A stretch of 49,106 nt of DNA from CBFDBF01 sp050287965 (GTDB lineage: Bacteria > Pseudomonadota > Gammaproteobacteria > Chromatiales > Chromatiaceae): assembly GCA_050287965.1 (NCBI GenBank), contig JBNKCX010000052.1:1-49106 (forward strand), in the 5' to 3' direction. Position 1 is the stretch's first letter. The number at the start of each line of letters is the position of its first letter. Below, piece by piece: positions 24,386-31,395 of this stretch. Below the pieces are notes generated by a model that worked only from the letters and a program-made list of their open reading frames with translations, made no database searches and was not told the DNA's origin. The position numbers and the translations under genes were made by a program.

Positions 24386-24544
24386 TGCTCCTCTGTGTCC
24401 TCCGTGGTGATTAATAGCTTCGTAGGGCGGGCTACGCCCGCCGGAACGACAGAGCCCTTTCATGTCTCGCCGCCAGAAGCGGCAGTTTACCTCGACTGAA
24501 TTAATACTCTTTGCGCCTCCGCGCCTTAGCGTTCTCCGCGTTAA
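24386..24544. repeat. Composite dispersed-repeat block interrupting a glycosyltransferase set
   Basis: The 357-base gap between the GT2 and ArnT-like genes contains no gene. It contains CTCCTCTGTGTCCTCCGTGG (near 24388-24407), a GGGCGGGC-TAC-GCCCGCC hairpin (24424-24442) and TTTGCGCCTCCGCGCC / GCGTTCTCCGCGTTAA (24510-24544). The first and last parts recur at 44843-44960 and 11824-11860 respectively. Confidence 0.7.
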
Positions 24545-24601
24545 GATTCGACGGCCCTGGAAGAGCCGCGTCTTACGGACAGCTATGGACACGATACTCC
24601 G

Positions 24602-26326
24602 CTAACCGCCGGGAACAAGGGTGATGTGGTAATAATCCACCTGCCAGCTGCGGATACCGGCCCGTCCGCGAAACAGCTCCTCGGGCGGTGGATCCTTATC
24701 CATCAGCAACACCCAGGAATCCCGCTCGTCCCGTATACGCAGATACAGTTGTTCCCTGGATTCGCGGGTTATGTTTCTGTTGAGGTACCAACGCATGACG
24801 TGTTCGTAGGTCTTATCCCCTCTGCCGCCATAGAGTTCGGCACCCTCCGGGAGGAGTTGCAGGATGGTCTCCGCCGCCGCGCGCGGGCTCTTGGCCGCAT
24901 CCAGCTGCGGCTTCACGCCTAGAGAGAAAGGCCATACCAGGGTCCAGGCGATAGCCGCCGACCCTACCACTATCCAGGCGCTCCGGCCCTTTCCCGAACC
25001 GAAAACCCCCACCAGTGCCGCCGCCACCGACAGCAGGGAAAACACCAGACCTGTGACGGCGAGTCCTCGGAGCAGATCCCACCCCTCCCGCACCTGTTGG
25101 GCGCCGCCCAGATTGCGTCCGCGCAACAGCAGGTTCAGCGCCGGTTCGAAATCCATGGCCGCCGCCAGCATCAGGACAAACACCGCTACCGTTCCCATCA
25201 GCACCAGGGAAGCCGCCGCGATCAATAATCTGCGATGAACCTTGCTGATCCCGTCGGCGATTCGATCCCAGTAGAAACCGGCCAGAAGCGCAAACGCCGG
25301 CATGAGGGGCAACAGATAACGAGTCGCCTTTTTACCACCCAGACTGAACAGCACAAACCCGCCGAGAAACCAGAGCAGCACCGATTTCAAACCCGGATTC
25401 CCGCTCCTTCGCGCCTCCCGCAGCCCGTAATATACGATCCCGGGCAGAAACAGCGACCAGGGGAACGCCCCCACCAGCATGTGCGGCAGATAATAGAAAA
25501 AGGACTTGCCGCCGCTGTCCGCAATCTTGCCGCTGCCGCCCCACCAGTGCGATAGCTGTCCGAACAGGAAATTGTTGACCAGTTCCGGGGGGGCGGTCAC
25601 GGCCATGGCCACATACCAGGGAACCGCCACGGCAAAGAACAACAGCAGACCTCTGGCGGTAATCAGGTCCCTTATCAGGGTCCGCTTCCCGGACACAAAG
25701 AGGTGAAACAGAGCTACCGCAAAAGGCACCAGAAATCCGACAGGCCCTTTCGCCACCACCGCCAATCCGCTGCAGACATAGAATCCGTATATCCAGCTGC
25801 GTTGCCGTTCGTCCGACAGGGCGCGCCAGAAAGAGTAGAGGGAAACCAGGATAAGCAGTGTAAAGAGAATATCAATGCGGGACGCCGAGGCGTTCTGCAG
25901 AAAGAGTATGGAGGTCGACAGCACCACCACGGAATAAGCAGCCGCCCGGAATCCGAACAACATCCGGCCGATAAGAAAGACCATCCAGATGGAGCCCAAT
26001 GCCGCCAATACGGAGGGCAGGCGAACCACCCAGTTCGACCATCCGAAGGTTGAACCCACCGCCGCCACCAGCCAGTGAAACAGAGGCGGCTTGGTCAGGG
26101 TTCCGGCGGATACCTCATGGTTGAGTGAAGGAAGAATGAAGTTGTTTCGTTCCACCATCTCCCTGGCAATCTCGGCTGCCCGCGCCTCCCCCGCACGGAT
26201 CAGGTCGGCATCCAGAAAAGAAAAGAAATAAACAACACTCAGGAACAGGGCAAACAACAGCAGGACGAGCATGGCCCTATCGGGATTATGGTTATTCGAT
26301 ACGGCAATTCCGGCGGGTATGGTCAC
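24602..26326 (-). CDS. ArnT-like membrane glycosyltransferase (PMT/GT83 superfamily)
   Basis: 574 residues with about a dozen hydrophobic segments. The first periplasmic loop carries the catalytic-type motif around DADLIRAGEARAAEIAREM, and KPPLFHWLVA follows, as in ArnT and related C-type glycosyltransferases. The C-terminus is a soluble periplasmic domain (ELYGGRGDKTYEHVMRWYLN). The family uses undecaprenyl-phosphate sugars as donors to modify lipid A or other acceptors in the periplasm. The absence of the ArnA/B/D genes argues against aminoarabinose specifically. Same strand as the GT2 and LAB_N genes, which probably work with it. Confidence 0.87.
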   Translation of the reverse strand: MTIPAGIAVSNNHNPDRAMLVLLLFALFLSVVYFFSFLDADLIRAGEARAAEIAREMVERNNFILPSLNHEVSAGTLTKPPLFHWLVAAVGSTFGWSNWVVRLPSVLAALGSIWMVFLIGRMLFGFRAAAYSVVVLSTSILFLQNASASRIDILFTLLILVSLYSFWRALSDERQRSWIYGFYVCSGLAVVAKGPVGFLVPFAVALFHLFVSGKRTLIRDLITARGLLLFFAVAVPWYVAMAVTAPPELVNNFLFGQLSHWWGGSGKIADSGGKSFFYYLPHMLVGAFPWSLFLPGIVYYGLREARRSGNPGLKSVLLWFLGGFVLFSLGGKKATRYLLPLMPAFALLAGFYWDRIADGISKVHRRLLIAAASLVLMGTVAVFVLMLAAAMDFEPALNLLLRGRNLGGAQQVREGWDLLRGLAVTGLVFSLLSVAAALVGVFGSGKGRSAWIVVGSAAIAWTLVWPFSLGVKPQLDAAKSPRAAAETILQLLPEGAELYGGRGDKTYEHVMRWYLNRNITRESREQLYLRIRDERDSWVLLMDKDPPPEELFRGRAGIRSWQVDYYHITLVPGG

Positions 26327-26476
26327 ACAATAATCCTAGATAGAAAAATGGGACAGGGCTCACCCCCGGTCGCCGCAAACCACTCGGATCGCGAGTGAGG
26401 TACCGCAGGAATTATAAGGGTAAGGAAACAACCTGAACCAGGGCCCGCCCTCCCCGAAAACCATCCCCGCAAGAAA

Positions 26477-26502
26477 AAGCCCTGGAGAGGACTCCAGGGC
26501 TT
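26477..26502 (-). terminator. Rho-independent terminator after cytochrome c gene
   Basis: AAGCCCTGGAG and CTCCAGGGCTT form an 11-bp stem with a 4-base loop. On the minus strand it is followed by a short T-run (TTTTTC). It lies 27 bases after the cytochrome stop codon. Confidence 0.85.
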
Positions 26503-26528
26503 CAGGAAACCTCGGCGGTAAAAACCGT

Positions 26529-27236
26529 CTACTTCATGTTCGCCAGATAGGAAGCCACCGCCTCCATATCCTCATCGCTTAAACCGACGGCCACACCGGT
26601 CATCCAGGGGTTGATCCGCCGCTCGCGATCATCGCGAAAGGTCTTCAACATCTGTGTCACATAATCCGCCCGCTGGCCGGCGATCATGGCGTAACCCGCC
26701 TGTCCTCTGCCGTCTTCACCATGGCAAGCATGGCAGATCTGCTTGAACAGCTCCTTCCCGTGCGCCCGCAGGTCGGGCCGTCCGCCCCCCGCGGTCTTCG
26801 GCCTCAGTCTGGAGTAGTAGATGGCGATTTTGATCATGTCCTCTTCCGTGAAGTTCTTGGCCAGACCACCCATCATAAAGTCCTTGCGCCGACCATCCTC
26901 GAAACGCTGAAACTGATCGATGATATAGACCGGATTCTGGCCCGCCAGATTGGGCACGATGCGCTTCAGGCCCGGCCGTTGAATCGCGACGCCGTCCTTA
27001 CCGTGACAGTGGTTACAGAGAATGGTCCGCTCCTGCCCCTGTTCCAGATAGGCCCGGAGCCGCACCGGATCGGAGGTCACCTCGGCAATACGGGCCTCGA
27101 GCCGCTTCTTCAACTCCTCGGTTCTCTGGACAAGGTTATCGTCTGCGGCGTTCACTGCTACTGCGGGAAACACGAGAAAACCTATCCCGCATATCAGACC
27201 TGAGACTAGAAATCGTATTGGTGCCCTTTTGCCCAT
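26529..27236 (-). CDS. Diheme c4-type cytochrome c
   Basis: 235 residues from the ATG at 27236, preceded by GGAG; an in-frame start at 27281 adds a leader and is rejected. A signal peptide (FLVSGLICGIGFLVFPAVAVNA) exports it. Two CXXCH heme sites are visible: CNHCH near residue 74 and CHACH near 164. Each is followed by a Met-containing distal segment (FMMGGLAKNFT and INPWMTGVAVGLS). It has the two-domain layout of cytochrome c4, which carries electrons to terminal oxidases in the periplasm. Monocistronic, closed by a clear terminator. Confidence 0.9.
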   Translation of the reverse strand: MGKRAPIRFLVSGLICGIGFLVFPAVAVNAADDNLVQRTEELKKRLEARIAEVTSDPVRLRAYLEQGQERTILCNHCHGKDGVAIQRPGLKRIVPNLAGQNPVYIIDQFQRFEDGRRKDFMMGGLAKNFTEEDMIKIAIYYSRLRPKTAGGGRPDLRAHGKELFKQICHACHGEDGRGQAGYAMIAGQRADYVTQMLKTFRDDRERRINPWMTGVAVGLSDEDMEAVASYLANMK

Positions 27237-27380
27237 TGAGTACTCCAGATTATCTATGTTTGTCTTGTTCAGCGTGGTCAACCGGCTCTTTCGGCCTTTT
27301 TTGCCCCTTTTCCGGAGATTTTAACCATATTCTCCGTATTATTAGCATGTTATACATGTCATTTAAAGAAAATCTTCAGA

Positions 27381-28061
27381 TTAAGCGGGTTTCCTCGCCA
27401 CTTGATCCCTTAGATAGACGGGCAATGCCCTATCCGCCCGTACCGCCGCCCCACGTCGAAACCCGACTGAACCCAGAAGCGCCACATCACGGGCACTGCA
27501 ATGAAGGTCCGCGGTCACCGACTCCAGATCGCCACCCATGCGTCCTGTGAGAAGATCGCCATAGGTGGACCAACCACTGCCCACTCCGTGCCAACCACCG
27601 CCCTCAGGCCATTGAGCCCTATCCGATGAGACCAGACAATCATCCCTGACCGGCTCCACCACCCCCTCAGCGCCCACCTCATAACAACCCCAGTAGAGTT
27701 CACCCATGCGGGCGTCAAAGGCGGGTAACAGCCGCTTCCGCCCGCTCTCCCGGTAATGCCGCTGCGCCAACGCCGCCAGCGTAGAGACCGATACTACTGG
27801 TATATCGGCGCCGAAGGCGATTCCTTGAGCCACTCCGGCCGCGATCCGCACCCCGGTGAAAGACCCGGGACCGCAGCCAAATGCAAGGGCGTCCAGTTCC
27901 TCGGGCCTTATCCCGGCTTCGGCCAGTAATCCCTCCACCAGGGCCAGGATAAGTTCGCTCTGTCTACGGGGTTGGACCTCATAACGCTCGCGGAATTCAC
28001 CATCCTGCAACAGCGCGGCGGAACAGGCCTCAGTCGCTGTTTCGATCGCCAGTAGTTTCAT
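27381..28061 (-). CDS. tsaB: tRNA threonylcarbamoyladenosine biosynthesis protein TsaB
   Basis: 226 residues, typical for TsaB. It is the non-catalytic ASKHA partner of TsaD in t6A37 modification of ANN-decoding tRNAs. The N-terminus LAIETATEACSAAL matches the degenerate phosphate loop, and the family-specific GCGPGSFTGVRIAAGVAQGIA follows at about 63-83. The upstream helicase gene on the same strand (yoaA-like) gives the widely conserved yoaA-tsaB order of gammaproteobacteria. The intervening ~190 bases show no hairpin. Confidence 0.94.
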   Translation of the reverse strand: MKLLAIETATEACSAALLQDGEFRERYEVQPRRQSELILALVEGLLAEAGIRPEELDALAFGCGPGSFTGVRIAAGVAQGIAFGADIPVVSVSTLAALAQRHYRESGRKRLLPAFDARMGELYWGCYEVGAEGVVEPVRDDCLVSSDRAQWPEGGGWHGVGSGWSTYGDLLTGRMGGDLESVTADLHCSARDVALLGSVGFRRGAAVRADRALPVYLRDQVARKPA

Positions 28062-28248
28062 ACGCCCATTGTAACTTGCCTGGGGTATTCCTATGAAATC
28101 CCTTTGCCCCCAGTCGATGCATCACCTAGTGATCTGGGAACCTTGAGGTTGTCTTCCACCAATTCCATAGCATATAAATCAGGAATCAGGGGACTGTTAA
28201 AAGACTGCACCATCCGCCCGGCACTCCAATCCGAAAGCATAACGCGGA

Positions 28249-30168
28249 TCACTCACCGGACCTGTCGAGTTCAAAGAATTTCTGGACATCGACAAGCTCC
28301 CGGGTCCGGGCCATGGGCGGCATGCTGTCCAGAAAGGTATGGCCGTACCCCTTTTTCAGAAGCCGGGGGTCACAGAGCACCAGGACCCCCCGGTCGTTTT
28401 CATCCCGGATGAGACGCCCGGCACCCTGCTTCAGGGCGATGGCGGCCTGAGGTACCTGATATTCCATAAAGGGATTGCCGCCACGCGCCTTCAGGGCATC
28501 GATCCGGGCCTGCAGCACCGGATCCCCCGGGGAAGCGAAAGGCAATTTGTCGATAACCACGCAGGAGAGCGCTTCGCCGCGAACGTCCACCCCCTCCCAG
28601 AAGCTGGCGGTGCCCAGCAGAACGGCGTCCCCGTGCCGGCGGAACCGGTCCAGCAGCTCGCTCTTGGGGGCGCTGCCCTGTACCAACAGAGGGTAATCCA
28701 GCCGTTCCTCAAGGGTCTCCGCGGCGATACGCAGGGCCCGATGGCTGGTGAACAGCAGAAAGGCGCGGCCACGGCTCACCTCCACCACCGGCACCGCCAC
28801 ATCGAGAACCGCATCGATATAGTCGAAACTGCTCGGTTCCGGCATATCGCGGGGCACGTACCAGAGGGCCTGGTTGGGATAGTCGAAGGGGCTCTCCCAA
28901 CGGGCGGTCTGCGCCTGTTCCAGACCGAGCTGATCCTGAAAGTGGCGGAAACTATCGCCCACCGCCAGGGTGGCTGAGGTAAACACCCAAGCGGCCGGAT
29001 GGCGTTCTATCTGGGCCTGGAACAGCTGGGATATATCCAGCGGCGTGCGATTCAGACGAAAGCTCTGGCGGTAGGTCTCGAACCAGCGAACATCGCTTTG
29101 CTCCTCTTCATCGCAGAGGCCGGCGAGTCCCGACATCAGCTGTTCACAGCGGTTGCTGCAGCTCTCCAGTCCCTTGCCCCGTCCTTTGATAAGTTCCAGC
29201 GCCGATCCCAGACGCGTCAGCTCCTCCCGGAGTTGCGCCAGCGCATTGCCCACCGCCGGATCGCCGCTCAGTTCTTTCCAGGGACCGCGACGCAGCTCCA
29301 CACCGAAGGCAAGCCTGAGATCGCGCACCGCCTTACTCAGGGCCGCCGCCCGGTTCGGAATCTCAGGTATATCACCCGCCTCCCGAAGGTATTCCGCCTC
29401 CGTATCCCGCGCCAGTTCCAACAGCTGTCTGCCGCTCACCGTCAGACCGAAAAAGTTGCTCGCAGTATCGGGAAGTTGGTGGGCCTCATCCACGATGAAA
29501 CAGTCGGCGCCCGGCAACAGCTCTCCGAATCCCTCCTCCTTGAGGGCGAAATCGGCACACAGCAGATGGTGATTGACCACCACCACGTCGGCCTCCTGTG
29601 CCCGGCGCCGCGCTTCAACCAGATGACACTTGCTGTAGACGGGGCACTCCTGACCGAGGCAGTTATCGGTAGTGGAGGTGACCAACGGCCAGATATCGGA
29701 ATCCTCGGGGATAGAGGACAACTCCGCGATGTCGCCCCGCTCGGTGGTACCTGACCACTGTTGCACGGCCATCAGGTGATCCACCATCTGCCGGGAACGC
29801 AACCGACCTTCCAACAAGGCACTCTCCATACGGTGGGTGCAAAGGTAGTTGGCCCGCCCTTTCAACAGGGCCACCTGCGCCGGCAGCGCCAGGGCATCCC
29901 GCATCAGCGGCAGGTCCCTGTGGAAGAGTTGATCCTGCAGGTTCTTGGTGCCGGTGGATATAATCACCTTTAATCCGGACAACAAGGCCGGTGCCAGATA
30001 GGCGAAGGTCTTGCCGGTCCCGGTGCCCGCCTCGGTGACCAGCACGCCGCCCTCCTCCAGGGCTGCAGCCACCTTCTCCGCCATAGCCAGCTGCTGGGGA
30101 CGAAAGGAGTAGCCCTCCACATGGCGGGAAAGGAGGCCATCCGGACCCAGTACCGCGGCAATGTCCAT
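28249..30168 (-). CDS. yoaA: YoaA/DinG-type XPD-family DNA helicase
   Basis: 639 residues, the size of YoaA. Superfamily 2 helicase with Walker A EAGTGTGKTFAY (about 46-57) and Walker B VDEAHQLPD. A presumed [4Fe-4S] cluster is formed by cysteines in ANYLCTHR and CLGQECPVYSKC. C-terminal motifs include LLFTSHRALRIAAE, GTASFWEGVDV and QGAGRLIRDENDRG. It unwinds damaged or stalled-fork DNA 5'-3'; E. coli YoaA works with the polymerase chi subunit. It starts 15 bp after the stop of a small nuclease-like gene. Confidence 0.93.
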   Translation of the reverse strand: MDIAAVLGPDGLLSRHVEGYSFRPQQLAMAEKVAAALEEGGVLVTEAGTGTGKTFAYLAPALLSGLKVIISTGTKNLQDQLFHRDLPLMRDALALPAQVALLKGRANYLCTHRMESALLEGRLRSRQMVDHLMAVQQWSGTTERGDIAELSSIPEDSDIWPLVTSTTDNCLGQECPVYSKCHLVEARRRAQEADVVVVNHHLLCADFALKEEGFGELLPGADCFIVDEAHQLPDTASNFFGLTVSGRQLLELARDTEAEYLREAGDIPEIPNRAAALSKAVRDLRLAFGVELRRGPWKELSGDPAVGNALAQLREELTRLGSALELIKGRGKGLESCSNRCEQLMSGLAGLCDEEEQSDVRWFETYRQSFRLNRTPLDISQLFQAQIERHPAAWVFTSATLAVGDSFRHFQDQLGLEQAQTARWESPFDYPNQALWYVPRDMPEPSSFDYIDAVLDVAVPVVEVSRGRAFLLFTSHRALRIAAETLEERLDYPLLVQGSAPKSELLDRFRRHGDAVLLGTASFWEGVDVRGEALSCVVIDKLPFASPGDPVLQARIDALKARGGNPFMEYQVPQAAIALKQGAGRLIRDENDRGVLVLCDPRLLKKGYGHTFLDSMPPMARTRELVDVQKFFELDRSGE

Positions 30169-30183
30169 CAGGAAAAAACCGGC

Positions 30184-30681
30184 TCAGCCGGTCTGGTTGT
30201 CCCAGACCTCCGGATCCAGACCCTCTTCCCGCGCCCATGCAAGACGTCCGATAATTTTGAATCGGGCCACCGAAAGGGCACCGCGCTTGGCCCGGCTACT
30301 GCTCGACTCCTCCATATACTCCAGCAACTCATCACGCTCAGCTTCATATATCTCATAGGGTTCATACTCCTCATCCATGAGGACCAGCACCACCGAATCC
30401 CATTCCTTATCCACCTTGATCTGACCGATACGTTGGCCGGACTTGCTCTCATCGAAGATGGTACGGCTTTTAATCTGGATACGCCTGTTATCCCGCGATG
30501 GATCGACTGCATCAAAACCCGCCTCCCCCCCTGGCGCCGGTTGAAGTTTAAGGAGACGAATGGCGTCGTGCTGCGCGATCTCGTTACTGATACCGGGTAG
30601 CGGCTTGCCCATGGTACGACGGTATTCCGCCGCCAGCAGCCTGGCCTGACTGATCAGCTTTTCCTCAGCATAAAGGTTCAC
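30184..30681 (-). CDS. Small restriction-endonuclease-like protein (DUF6998-like)
   Basis: 165 residues from a GTG at 30681, chosen because GAGAGGGG sits seven bases upstream. A TTG six codons earlier (30699) would overlap that ribosome site. The fold-like core reads ISNEIAQHDAIRLL, then GFDAVD, then RRIQIKSRTIF, giving an E...D...QxK pattern typical of PD-(D/E)XK nuclease relatives. A charged helical tail follows (EAERDELLEYMEESSSSRAK). I assign the DUF6998-like name from memory of the motif layout. It precedes the XPD-type helicase by 15 bp in the same operon, suggesting a shared DNA-metabolism role. Confidence 0.65.
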   Translation of the reverse strand: MNLYAEEKLISQARLLAAEYRRTMGKPLPGISNEIAQHDAIRLLKLQPAPGGEAGFDAVDPSRDNRRIQIKSRTIFDESKSGQRIGQIKVDKEWDSVVLVLMDEEYEPYEIYEAERDELLEYMEESSSSRAKRGALSVARFKIIGRLAWAREEGLDPEVWDNQTG

Positions 30682-30764
30682 TCGGTGACCCCTCTCCAAA
30701 CCCGGGAATGATGAAATCGCCTGATTCTAGCGTATCGACAGAGACGGGGACATCCGCATTTTTG

Positions 30765-30803
30765 CGGGACCAATCACGGCTACAAGGCAGCTCCTACACA
30801 GGT
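30765..30803. repeat. REP-like short repeat
   Basis: GGGACCAATCACGGCTACAAGGCAGCTCCTACACAGG is a relative of the REP-type GCGGCTACAAAGCCGCTCC sequence, also seen near 11745. It lies in the gap between the nuclease-like and LpoP-like genes. Confidence 0.5.
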
Positions 30804-30814
30804 AGGGGACCGCT

Positions 30815-30867
30815 CGACTCCCCCGAAAGGGGAAGTCACGCCCTCTGACTCCCCCTGAGAGGGGGAG
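30815..30867. repeat. Tandem C/G-tract hairpins
   Basis: GACTCCCC-CGAA-AGGGGAAGTC and CTCCCCC-TGAGA-GGGGGAG (30849-30867) lie just past the LpoP-like stop. The second is nearly identical to the hairpins at 11664 and 19713. They are possible transcription barriers. Confidence 0.65.
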
Positions 30868-30873
30868 GACCGC

Positions 30874-31395
30874 TCAATAGTTCATCCCAGCCTGGCGTTC
30901 CGCCGAACGGGCGCCCTCGAAATCACCCGTGGCCCGCCGCGCCTGGCCAATCAACATCCAGTTATCCCGCTTCAGTTCCGGATCCGCCGCCACCAGCACA
31001 TTGGATTTAGCGGCCAGCTCCGCCGCTAATACCGGAAGTTGCTGATCCAGTCGCAAATGGGCCAACTGGTTCCAGAGGTGGGCGTTCCTCGGCTCAATAC
31101 GCAGGGCGCGTTCCAGGGTCGCCACCGCCTCCGCCAGATTACCCTCCTCCCGCTGTAGACGCGCGGTCTGCAGCAACTCTTGCACGGCCGTGCTGTACAT
31201 AGGGGTTGCCGTATACCCCTCGGATTGCCGGTAGGGGGTTATGGCCACCACATCCTCGTCGGACGGTGCCCCCGCCCACCCCCCGGCCTCTTCCACCGGC
31301 GCCGGCTCCGAGTCACTGAAGAAGGGAACGCCGCCACACCCGGCCAGCCCCGTGGCAAGGATCGTGGATAACAACAGGTATCGAATACTAGTCAT
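30874..31395 (-). CDS. TPR lipoprotein, LpoP-like activator of PBP1b
   Basis: 173 residues from the ATG at 31395. The lipoprotein signal ends in LATGLAGC, placing the acylated Cys near 19. A disordered Pro/Glu-rich tether (SDSEPAPVEEAGGWAG) is followed by tetratricopeptide repeats: ELLQTARLQREEGNLAEAVATLE, RNAHLWNQLAHLRL and NWMLIGQARRATGDFEGARS. In Pseudomonas the outer-membrane TPR lipoprotein LpoP is encoded beside ponB and activates PBP1b. Here the start overlaps the mrcB stop by 8 bases, so translation is coupled and a similar partnership is likely. Confidence 0.8.
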   Translation of the reverse strand: MTSIRYLLLSTILATGLAGCGGVPFFSDSEPAPVEEAGGWAGAPSDEDVVAITPYRQSEGYTATPMYSTAVQELLQTARLQREEGNLAEAVATLERALRIEPRNAHLWNQLAHLRLDQQLPVLAAELAAKSNVLVAADPELKRDNWMLIGQARRATGDFEGARSAERQAGMNY

